Origin: Dipetalonema caudispina
Taxonomy: Eukaryota; Nematoda; Chromadorea; Rhabditida; Onchocercidae
Assembly (NCBI GenBank): GCA_013365325.1
Contig: JABVXV010000143.1
Location: forward strand, 62,001-126,000
DNA: 64,000 bases
Direction of reading: 5' to 3'
Of the stretch, positions 12,101-23,100 are shown piece by piece (the first letter of the stretch is position 1; every line of letters begins with the position of its first letter). Position numbers and translations under genes: made by a program. The notes below the pieces were generated by a model that worked only from the letters and a program-made list of their open reading frames with translations, ran no database searches and had not been told where the DNA came from.

Positions 12101-12252
12101 GAGCTCAAAGCGCAGAAAATCCGCAGAATGGAACGGTTTGTAGGGAGCGAACGGCGTCATCATCATCCAAAGCCCGTCCAAGACGTCGTTCACAACATCG
12201 CACCGGAATTTTTACATCATTCCGGAAATCTGCTCAACATTTCGCATCATAA
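6116..12252 (+). CDS. mapk-15: Mitogen-activated protein kinase 15 (ERK7/ERK8 family)
   Basis: The nine exons are 6116-6213, 6748-6906, 8073-8222, 9374-9500, 9764-9955, 10348-10475, 10827-11069, 11600-11865 and 12098-12252. All joins are in phase and give 505 residues. The kinase domain holds the glycine loop GKGAYG (21-25 region), catalytic Lys42, helix-C Glu60, HRDLKPSN (135-142), DFG (155-157) and activation motif Thr178-Glu179-Tyr180 followed by [10 protein letters not shown]. The segment around residues 44-60 ([15 protein letters not shown]) is diagnostic for ERK7/8 rather than ERK1/2. A tail from about residue 310 is Ser/Arg-rich and likely disordered, ending in a basic [10 protein letters not shown] stretch. 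Members of this family autophosphorylate TEY, and the nematode protein is known from ciliated neurons. Start chosen because [15 protein letters not shown] matches the family N-terminus. It is close to the expected length. Confidence 0.95.
6907..8072 (+). other. mapk-15 intron 2, no features
   Basis: This is a 1.2-kb AT-rich intron with a GTATGT donor and an ATTTTCAG acceptor. It contains only A/T runs and a short (TA) tract near 7470-7485. Confidence 0.8.
8223..9373 (+). other. mapk-15 intron 3, no features
   Basis: The intron runs from a GTTAGT donor to an AAATTTAG acceptor and splits the Arg codon of the HRD motif. An ATG-led frame at 9108-9323 is AT-driven and not supported. Confidence 0.8.
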
Positions 12253-12388
12253 TTGTGTGATATTCCTGATGATTTATTATTTACAACTATTTCACCCTTT
12301 AGTTAGCTGTAACATTTGATTGTTTTAACTTTTATCATTTAAAACTAAATTTGCATCATTGAACTGTTCGACTATCTTTTTTTCAGGC

Positions 12389-12466
12389 AATATGTTTTGT
12401 TATTTCGATGTGGACATATTGGTCGGACATTAGCTAATTGGTGCCTTTCAGCAAAAGGCTCGTAAT
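12389..12466 (+). other. Possible alternative 3' exon downstream of mapk-15
   Basis: After a strong acceptor (CTTTTTTTCAG) the sequence is less AT-rich. One frame reads QYVLLFRCGHIGRTLANWC and goes on to a TAA. No donor in the last annotated exon delivers the phase this frame needs, and other frames are also open for about 45 nt, so a join cannot be chosen. It may simply be 3' UTR. Confidence 0.2.
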
Positions 12467-14217
12467 ATTTGCCGTTAGATTCGTCCTAACTATTTCTAAC
12501 TTTAAAATTTATTGAAAATTTCACTTCATACAGTAATAGAGTTATCAAGAGCTAAATAATGAATTCAGGTATTAGCAAGATACATTTAGGTTATCAGCAT
12601 ATGTGTCATTATTTTTCATATGTAAAATGATTTTTCTAAAATTGGGTGGTGTTAGTTTTATCTTTCCGTTTCAATATTTTATGGATAATTATCCATAGAT
12701 TGATGATGAAATAATGATCAATCATATCTTTGATGATATAATCAATGATAGAGTTCAGCGTGATACAATTGTAGTCTTCACAATATAAATTAAAGTTAAA
12801 AATATTACTTTATTCATTGTTTTACTTTGATACACTTCGGGTAACAAATGCATTGTAAATATTAAGTAGTTAGTATCCCCAAGTATTGTAATGCAAAAGA
12901 ATCATAAATCTGATAGATACGCTAAATTTTCCACCAAAAATATTTCCCGCATCTGTTGAATTGTATCTATGAATTTCAACTTCGTCTTAATTTCACTATT
13001 TTTTTTCGTTCATTTTGAGATCTCGATGAAAATTACTTATATATTTATCAAACTAAATAATTAGGTATAAAACTGATACTTATATGATGAAAAATGATAT
13101 TTAGTAATCAAATTTGTATTATAGAAAATAATACACCGTAGTTAAATCTTTTCATTAACTACATGTTAGAGGTTTATTATTAAATTTCACTTTATTCAAG
13201 CAGCTGATAAAAGTTTTTCGAGGAAAATAAAATTTATAATAAATTATTTCAAATCATTAAAGAACTGTGAAATTTTTTTTTTGTTATGTGTATTTTTAGA
13301 AGGAGCGAAATGAAATATTAATTTATTAATTGGTATAATTGGTGCCTGTGTATTCATTCTTTTATAATAGATTTTGTTTTCCTTCCTAGAATTAAATAAA
13401 TTTACTTATCCCATCCCAAAACGTTTAAAAATATTTTTTAGTTTTATATTATTTAAATTTTATAAAAGCTGAATTCTGGCTTGTTAAAGCTCTAGAGATT
13501 TCATTTGCATATGGATCCGAGTGTGAAATTCAATTCTGTTATAAATCACCAAGTGAGAAATATGAAATAGCAAATTATCTCCATAGTTGCAGTTAGGAAC
13601 GGTTTTCGAAATACAGCAAATTAATTGAAATAAATTCAATAAGTCGAATTAAAATACCCAAAGGACTTAACGAGAAAAGTTCAGGTGGACATTTTTACTA
13701 TTTCAATAAAGTGATGCTAATGAAATTACTGTTAAAGAAAGCAAGAAAGTAAGTAGGTCAGTTAAAGTAGTTAGAATCAAATCCAAAAATTGAGCAACGA
13801 AAAAAATTATTGAAAAAAATGAAAAATGCATTGCATTATTATTGTTCACGTTAATTTCCCATCGACAATTTTTCCTCGTTAATATATGATATGTTCAATT
13901 GTCCAAGACTTTGCATAACAATTATCGAAAGATGCTAATAGCCTTTTGGAAGTCCTTTGTGATCGGAATCGGACGAGTAATTCTTTGTGAATGTACACCA
14001 ACAGTTCATGTTGATTATTTTTTACATAATTGATTATTAGCTAAGTTTATCAAAAATTTAACAATCAATTAATGCTACACTTTTTTGCTTTAAGAATGTT
14101 CAGTTTAACCTTCCTAAATAATCTAAATGTATTATTTTTTACATTTTCTATTCACTTTGATAGTTTTTTTAAAGCTTCCATTAAAAATCTTTTCTTCAAG
14201 GGCTAGTCGGTTTCTGG

Positions 14218-14313
14218 TTATTCAACTTTCCGTTCAAAAAGTTGCTCAGCTTTTCGTACATAAAGCTATTCGAATTTTCGTTTAAAAGGCTATTTGACTT
14301 CGGCTTTTCAAAT
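14218..14313. repeat. 24-bp degenerate tandem repeat (4 copies)
   Basis: Four consecutive 24-nt units (14218, 14242, 14266, 14290) share the pattern yTATTCrAnTTTCGTnnAAAAG. Because 24 is a multiple of 3, the minus-strand frame here stays open and shows an 8-residue periodicity (SNSLLNEN, SNSFMYEK, LSNFLNGK). This is most simply a minisatellite. Confidence 0.6.
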
Positions 14314-14811
14314 TCAACAAACGGTGGAAAATGGATAAGGTGAAAAGAAAGAAATTTTAATTTTTTTTCCTCCATTCTTGCAAATGAAAGAGTAACAGAA
14401 AGGTTTTCCGTAAGCATACGAAATGGAAAAAGGAATTAAGGCTCTTCCGAATTCTAATCTAATCAGTTCCGTGCCTTCTTGTCTATGCATATATATTTAC
14501 TAGTTGACAAAACGCAAAGCGCTTAATCAAAATGGAATAATATGACGAGTAAGTAATTAGTATGTTAATAAGTAAACAAATGAGTAAATAAATGAAGAAA
14601 TATATAAGAGTGGCTTAAATATGCAAATAAACAAAAATTCACAAACATAAATGAACTAAGAAATAAACAAACAATTAATCCATGAATAAATAGAAAAGGC
14701 ATAATGTGATATTTAAATATGTAAATATAAATTGGAATGATGCGATAGACCGCTTCCATTACCTTAACTTCTCTATCAAATCGCAAATTACTACTGTTAA
14801 CGAGTAAGTTT

Positions 14812-14812
14812 G

Positions 14813-14882
<70 letters not shown>
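14812..14882. repeat. (TA)n-(TG)n compound microsatellite
   Basis: About ten TA units run directly into about 25 TG units, ending at TGAGTATG. It creates a spurious minus-strand open frame full of His-Thr and Ile-Tyr repeats. Confidence 0.95.
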
Positions 14883-14884
<2 letters not shown>

Positions 14885-15062
14885 TATGTCGGGTTTTATG
14901 AGAAGCTTTTGCCTTGAGGACGATAATTTGAAGCTTCTCATCGAATAAGCGCAGTATAAATGAGGTTTGGTGAAGAAGGGAAAAGAGGATACACAACCAA
15001 GTGAAGGACAACATATAAGAGTTGTAATTAGGCTGGCCTAGAGTAGAGTAGACAAGACAAGA

Positions 15063-15081
15063 CATATATATATATATATAT
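15063..15081. repeat. (AT)n microsatellite
   Basis: An uninterrupted AT dinucleotide run. Confidence 0.9.
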
Positions 15082-18000
15082 GTAAATATCGTATATAAAT
15101 ATATCCAGGAGGATTTAGAAGCGGCCTTTTTCAGCATTTCTTTTTTTGACAGCTAACTATCATGAGTGAAATAGAATTGAACGCCTTGCAGCAACCATTC
15201 AAGAGGTCCTAAATTCTTTTCTTCAATGATGAGGGCTAACAGTGAACTCACATCAGCCTTAATGCCAATTTAGGCCCTTCCATTCTTTCTCCTTTCTCAC
15301 CTCCCGAAGAAGCTTCTGCATATTTTATAGTTTTCATTATGGTTGCTTTTCTTATTACTTATTTAAATGAGAAAATGAATGAAATGATATCTCCCTGACA
15401 CATATCTAATTATCACTCTTCTCATACAAATATTAATGAGTTAGAATTGAACTTTTGAATTTTAACTATTGGAAGTTTTAATCATTTATACATTAATATA
15501 TTCGAATGTTTTTCATCCTTCTTGATATTTTAGCTTATTTCGATTATTCATTCCTCTTTTTTTAGTATTAAAGATGAAGTTGTTCAATTCATCGATAAGA
15601 AAGAAAATCGGTCATGAGAAAATATAACATATTCAATTGACTATCATAGTTATCTTGTTTTTATAATCAATTTCTAACTTGAATTTTAAACTTTTTTTAG
15701 TTCGTAAGTAAATTATACAAGTAGTTAAAGCATGATAATTGATAATAAATAAATAAAAAACAAGTATTTTCTGTTGAAACATTAATTTAACTTTCAATTG
15801 GAATTTTTGCTACTTTTGATCTTTTAAGATTCACAAATTTTTGCTTAAATTTCTGAATTTTTTGGAAAAATCTTTAAAAAATATTTTCGGACGCTGCCAG
15901 ATGGATATTAGTTTTGCCCATTTGTTTGAAGTGGAAGCTTCTTCTTTCGACGGATATGTTCCGATTTTCTTTCTTTCTTCCTTTTCGTTTTTTTTTTTTT
16001 CATTTTATTTCTTTACATTTTTCTTCCCTCAACGAGTAAAATATCATTTTAACTTCTCCACTTGCATACATACTTTCTGACATACTTTTCAACAATTTTC
16101 ATTGCCATCATTTCATTTCACTAATTTGTTTCGCAAAACAAGAGAAACAGTAAAGAAAGAAAGAAAGAAAAATTGTGTGAACAAAGTAATGAACATTTAA
16201 TACATATTTTCTAATAAAAATATAAATATGAAATCCAAATTATATATTTTCAATACTTTTCTGATTACTATCTTTTATGCATATCGTTATTGTTATTTGT
16301 ATTTGACATTTTTAGGATGATTTCAATGTGAAATTCATTGGTCACTCAAACTTAAATTATTAAATTTTTTTTTAAAACATAAGAAATTTTCTAGTACTTG
16401 TTTCATTTATTACTTGCAACACTAAGTGTAGGCATGAGCTCCAAGGAAGCAAAAAAATCTTTTTAATAGCTCGGCTAATTTGAATTTTGTAAAATTGTAA
16501 TTAATTATTAAATCAAATTTTGAAGCAAAAATGAAATTTCTACCTTTATCGATGGATTTTATATTAACTAAAATTCATTGTTATCAGCAGGAAATTAAAA
16601 TTTGATTAGTTATAAATTTCGAATTAAAAAAATAGGAAAATAATTTATCTCATTGCTACTAATACCTAATGACTTACTTTTTCCAGCTATTCCAAAAAGC
16701 GCTATCAAATTAACAATTATTTTTTCTTCCTCCTTTTTTCCTTTTTTTTGCATTTAAATTATTGATTTGAAGCCATATTTTTTTGAAAGTCAGACATAAA
16801 TTTATTGTCTTTCAGCAAATAGCATAGACTTTGTTAAGCTACACTTTTGTTATTCATGAAGTGCTCAACTTTTTAAGGTTTCATTTTTTGTTCCCTTTCA
16901 AATTATCGTGTTGTCAAATTTTACATTAAACATCGAGTTTTGTTAGCAAATAGATTGTAAAATCAAGTTCAGTGATATCAGTTTCTGATAAAATGCGATG
17001 TTAGTAACTAATGACAGTTTTAAATTACTAAATTTTTTATTAAAATATTAAAATTTATTCGTTGCTGTTAGGTAATGAATCGATTTTGCAAATATCATTT
17101 ATAATCTTTAAATAAATAATTGATTACCGATTTATGGAGCTTTTTTTTCCAAAATCCTTTATCTGAAATTATTATTGAAATAAAATGTGACATCGAAATT
17201 ACCCTTACATTACAAAGTACTGTATCATATACATTAATGCAATTACAACCATACACAATAATGCAATCGAACAGTTAATTCATTTCAAATATACAATTCT
17301 ATAATATATATTTTATTTTTAATTAGCATTGATTACTACCATTTCTTCTTCATCTATTATTTTACCGTATACTAAGAATTATTACCGCACCTATAATCAA
17401 TCATTTTTTTTGTTTGCTATACATACAATTAATTGTTCTTCTGACTTTAACAATTAAAAATACTCATCTTTTTCTTCTGTTTATCTATAATACCTTCTTG
17501 ATTTTTAATTTGTTTATCGTTTTCTTTTCCCTCTTACTAATATTATCATAGGTCAAGAAATCATTACAATTTTCACTTTTTAAATTTAATCAGATCTTAT
17601 TTTTTTCAGCAAATGAATCTTATGATAATAACTTTGAAATATTATCCCAAATGCTGATAACAAAATTTCTTTTTTTTGTCAACAATTTAAAACATGTTGT
17701 CAAGAATTACTGACGCTACTTCTTTGTCTAATAGAAATGCCTAATTCGATAATTGTTTGTTTGTAAAAAATTGAAAACTTTAAAGGGTTTAATTTATTCT
17801 GCCGTAAGCACTTAAAAGAGACAAGCAGAGATTCTTTTTTTTTTCCAGAGAATTTACAGTCTCAATAGATAAACTCCATTTCCAGTATTTGGAACTTTGA
17901 AGTGCGAATATCGATTTAATTGATGATAGAGATAAGACTATTTAGTAACATCCAACTAATGCAAATATATTTTATTTGAAAATGAGTCGTATTTGAGATT

Positions 18001-18100
18001 TACAACGTCCTATAATTCTGGCACAGTAATTCTTTAGTTAGAATTTCTATTTAAATTAAATCATCAAGGTGGCTTATTTTGTTATTGTCAAATATCGTAT

Positions 18101-18338
18101 GTTATCAAATTGTTTTCTTATATTTCAGTTATTTTGTTGCTTTTTTATATCTCGGGATATTAAGTTGCTTTGTTATATTTTAGGATACTTTTACATCACT
18201 CCTACGTCTTGGCTTCTTCCCAAGATATCAAGTTGCTTTTTATTTCTCAGGATATTTGATTGCTTTCATGTATTTCAACTTTTATAGTATTAAGTTGCTT
18301 CCTTATATTTCCGAATATTTGGTTACATTTTTTTATAG
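18101..18338. repeat. 28-bp degenerate tandem repeat (about 7-8 copies)
   Basis: Units of roughly 28 nt resembling ATATTAAGTTGCTTTGTTAT followed by ATTTYAGG repeat at about 18101, 18129, 18157, 18225, 18252, 18286 and 18314, with one longer diverged unit at 18185-18224. Spacing is exact for the first three units and drifts afterwards. No gene overlaps it. Confidence 0.6.
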
Positions 18339-18854
18339 AGATGTTTCATCCAATATATCAAAAATGAATGTTCAAATAAAAAATTTTTAACTGAAATTTG
18401 AAATATCTTTCGCCCTAACTTTTAAGTTGAAACAGGAAGAAAAAGAAAAAGCTTTTTTAAAGTTATGAAATGTGCATTTATTTTTGACAGAAACGTTTTT
18501 GTTTCCACTCAAAATGCTCGAAAGTTATAAATTACTGGCTATATTGCTTATATTTGCTTCATTCAAAGCTTATGCAAATGGCAAAATATTAACATTTTTG
18601 TATAACATTTTAGCCATGCAAGAAATTTAGTAAGAATTACTAAATTCCTTCCAAAAATCAAGCTATATTTAACAAAAATGTTACTTAGCAAAGCTTTTGA
18701 AGTTGGTATGATTTCTTTGCTAATGTGATGTTTAATTAATCCATGAAGTTGGTTAAAAAAGGATTTTTAGATAATTTTTGAAATATAAAATCGAACTGAG
18801 AAAATTAGGCTAAAATATTATTTTTAGTCCCTTATTTTTATTAAAAATGTTTAA

Positions 18855-18886
18855 GAATAATAATAACAATAATAATAATAATAATC
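18855..18886. repeat. (AAT)n microsatellite
   Basis: An AAT trinucleotide run with one AAC interruption. Confidence 0.85.
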
Positions 18887-20101
18887 AAAAACTGTTCTTG
18901 ACATCAAATCATAACCAACATTAACGATAATAACTGAATTAGCTGTAACTGGAAATAATCTGCTTTAATTATTCAATTCATAATTATGCCAATAATAAAT
19001 AATAAGGTTAATTGAACTATGGAATTATTTGAAAAAAAGACGAATTTATCCAAATGCTTTACACTGCTTTTCTTTTTCCTTCTTTTAGTTAACATTAATT
19101 GTTGTAATTCGAATATTTTTAGAACAATTTTTGGAGCGTTGATTTTTTCCACTTCACTTTCCATCCGTTTACTTTGTTTTTAACGATAATTGGTTGTAAC
19201 AATCATTAATTAGTACTTAATTCGTTACAGTGCTTAATTAACAGATATAATTTAATTATTGCATTGTACATAGCTTTATTGAATTTACATCTGGATGAGA
19301 CAAGAATATCCTTTAGAAAGTGCTTAGTCGGGAACATTTCAAAATGGAAGACATAAAAGTCCCACTGGAGAAAGTCAATGTTAATGAAAGCGTAAAGAAA
19401 TGGGTAAAGTGATCAACCGAAGACAATTTAAATTGGGATTATTCTATGCTTTCCGATTCTTGAAGATTGCAAAAAAAGAAAAAAGTTATTCACTGTGAAA
19501 ATCACAAATTAAATCTAAAAGTTCAAAAAATCCGAAATTCAAAAATTTAATTTACATGCAAACAAAAGTCACATGTTACGCATTTCAGTTTTTGTCAAAA
19601 AAACAGTAGATAACTTTGTCAAAATGTAGTTTTTGACGTTTATGAGAACAGCATTAATCAACAAATTAATATATTTATTTCATAATTTATTTTATAATTC
19701 TTACTACCATGTAATAAGAAAGCAAATCAGTGACTTGGCCTAGGCTTTTAAGCCTGAATAATATCTGTCAGCAAGCGTTAATAGCAGCTGTTGTTGTATC
19801 TATAAATAACAAAGGATTTCTTTTACTTTATTCGAAATTGAAAAATTTCATTAGGTTTGTTTCTTTATTTTTCAGAAATTTTTTTTAATTCAACATAATA
19901 ATTATCTTTAGTAATTGGATCAATCTGTTTGATAAATTTTCATGAGAAAAAATGGCATTGACATATTTTTCCATAAGTAAGCTAAAATTAAAATAAATCA
20001 TATCATAATGTTGCAAAAAAAGTGAAGAACTACAAATCAAAAATTTGTCTTATTTCATACATCTTAAATCATATTCATTTATTATGTTAAATTAAATGTT
20101 A

Positions 20102-20167
20102 AATTTGTTAATAATCAATCATATTATGCTAAATGTTTAACATAATATCATTGATTATTAACGAATT
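20102..20167. repeat. Imperfect 27-bp inverted repeat (hairpin)
   Basis: The left arm at 20102-20128 and the right arm at 20141-20167 are reverse complements at 25 of 27 positions. They are separated by a 12-nt loop (CTAAATGTTTAA). Both arms contain the core GTTAATAATCAAT. It could be a small MITE-like remnant, a cruciform site or an RNA hairpin. No target-site duplication was evident. Confidence 0.7.
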
Positions 20168-23100
20168 GTTTTAGCCCTCATATTACTTTCCACTTCTCTA
20201 CCTATTATTTAACTTATTCTTTTATTTCTTTGATACAACAATAATAATAGCATCATTTACTAGCACTACAACAGCAACAAAAGTTTTTCGTTTTCTTGTA
20301 TTTTTTCCTCTTTTTACCGTACCTTATATTATTCAGTTATTGTAAGATTGGTAAATTTCGTGAAATTTAATTTCCATTTTCTCATCGTTTCTCATATTTT
20401 ATTTATCACTTTTTCTGCTATGCATTTGATCCGAAATAAATTAATAATAAGAAACTAATTCAAAACAAAAATAGAAATATTTCAGGTATTCTTTTGCAAT
20501 TTTGAAATCATCACACTATTCAAGTTGCATAGAAAATTGTTAACACAGGCTAGATAATGAAAACAAGGAAACAAATTTATTTCATTTGAATTGTTGAACC
20601 TCTGACCTTTGATGTTACGTTGTTTTGTCTTTTCTTTCTTTTTTATTCATACTTCAAAATTTGCTCAATTACCAAATCATTTGTGTAACAAAAATATGCA
20701 TAAAGTTAGATGGAAGAGAATTAATTGACTGGTCTATGGTGATTAAACTTTTGTATGACTGCCTTTTAATTGATAAATTATTCGAAATAATAAATTAACT
20801 GCAACAAATTACCACAAAAATAAATATAAGAGAAAAAATAAACAGTTCTATAGGCAATTGAGGAAATGAAATTGCATTAAAAATGACAAATAAAATAAAA
20901 ATTTTCAAAATAAATCGATTTATTAATTGTTTTCTGAAACGAAAAATCGAAATAAGGAACACTGTACTAAGTTACTGAGTATGCCAACCTTGCAGAAATT
21001 CCGAAGCTTAATTAATTAACATCGTGATCTTAACCAAACTGGTCAGAATTTTGCAATAATGACAGCTATTTAGTCCTTGTAAATTTTCAAACCTTACTAA
21101 TATGTGTATTTAAAGCAGAAAATTATAATAAACAGATTGTATTCATATTTAATATGGTTAATAGTCAATTAGATTTGATTATTGAAACCGGTTTGATTAT
21201 TGATTAAATAAAAATCACAAGCCAAAATTAATCTGATTGTTTGTATTTTCCTATTGATTTTTTTTAAGTAGCTGACTCCTATATGTCATTTCCTTATATT
21301 CATTTGAAAAAAACTAGGGAACGTTTAAAATTGTCTTTGCCACTTTTTATGTCAAATTTAGAAATTGTTCACTTCGTTAAAAATTCCAAATTAAGCTTTG
21401 TGGGAATTTCTACGTCTGTAAATTACAAACAATTGGAAATAACTGGGCGAAGCTGGCTTACTAGTTGGCTATTGCAAATTTAAATAAGCTTTTCTCTTTA
21501 TGTAAATCAAAATGGTGTTGAAGTGTAAATCTTATTGATTTTGTTTTCTTATACATTAATTTCAGTTTCGTCAAATCTTCAATTTTAACGTTAATTTATG
21601 AAAAATTTCCAAGTCTTCATAAATCTCACTTGTCGTATCGTTCTGAATTTCGTTAGAAGACGTTATAATCTTTTACTCAAACTATTTAAAAAAATCACTT
21701 TCAGTCGAATCAAAGTTTCCATTCAAATTGAAAGCTTTCCTCTACCGATGCACTGATAAAGTTTTTCCGATTAGTCTTAACTAAAAAAATCATTTAATCC
21801 TTTCGCTTTATGAAATTTCCATACTTATCCTTCTCCCCTTTCCTGATCCTTAATTTTTAAATTTTTAGATATCATTTGTTCTAAACATAACTCAAACGGA
21901 TAATTTCTTGAACCGGTAGAGCATATGCATAAAATTAACCGGTTTAATGTATTGTCAAAGAATAAGTATCACCTGATTCATGTCACATTGTTTATTAATA
22001 CTGATGACATAAATACTAGAAGTAAAGTAATGAAATCCAGATGAAATTGTCGAAATATATTTTATCTGTAAAAAATCTTAGTAAAATTTGTTGAACTTTG
22101 AATAAATAGTGGCAAATTTGCTAAAAAATGAAGACATTTTTTCGAGATTCAGTTTTATCCATCAATCCATCCATGAATTTTTACTGCAGAAAAAATATTC
22201 ATCAGTTAAATTAACATCACATTGATAATATCTGTACTTGGTTGTCTCAGTGAAGCATGGATGTCATTAAGAACAAATTTCTTATTGCCACATGGAATTA
22301 GAAAGAATTAGCAAAGATCTCTATAAGATTTCTTCCTATTCTTATCTTTTTGAATTGATCGTACTTTTTTATTCATATTTTCTCTTATTATTCGTTTGTT
22401 TTTCGTTCTTGAATTTTTCTAAATGAAGAAGAAATTGAACAAAATGCATAAAAGGAACTCAGAAGTTGGAGATGGCTCATTTTTTTTGGTAAATGGATTT
22501 CATTTCTTTGTAGATGAAAAAATTTTCCAAGTTTCAATACTATTAATAATATAACTTAAAAGTTGGTTAATCTGATCTTTTTTGCTAATGTTTTGAAAAA
22601 TAAGAAATTAGGAAGATATCAGATGAAGACAATGGTTGATGTGATGAATTTTTCGAGAGTTGTTGTCACCAGTGGATACTTGGCAACTAGTTGAGTTGCT
22701 ATACGGAAACATGGTACATTGAATTACTGGATATTTCGAAAATTCGCAACATCTGACAACACTGTTGCAATATCCGTTTCTAAAGCCGTGCTTAATAGTT
22801 ATCATTCATATTTTCGGTTTACTGAAAAAATAATTTTGCATGAACTGAAAGTGTATAATGATGCAAACAAGTTTCTGCCAAGAACAGATGAAGTAAGGAG
22901 CAAATAATTAGTATAAAACAGTTTTGAAATAGTTACAAAATTTAGTTCTACGTTGAAATTAATTATGACTTTTCTCGAATACCAGTTAACAACATCCGGC
23001 AAAATAAATTTTGAAATGGTTTCAATTTTTTGATGCTAAAATTTAAAATTTCCTCTCAACGAAGTTAATATATGATTGACTTCATCAATACGAATAATTC

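Noticed and set aside
14565..15137. 190-codon minus-strand open frame
   Set aside because: It is generated by the TA/TG microsatellites (His-Thr and Ile-Tyr repeats) and AT-rich flanks; no splice or family signal.
15841..16080. Short coding-like patch (RCQMDISFAHLFEVEASSF)
   Set aside because: Only about 25 residues look protein-like; the rest of the frame is T-rich low complexity.
22633..22907. Plus-strand frame of about 92 codons with one in-frame stop
   Set aside because: Length and composition are within what chance yields in this much AT-rich DNA; no splice sites support it.
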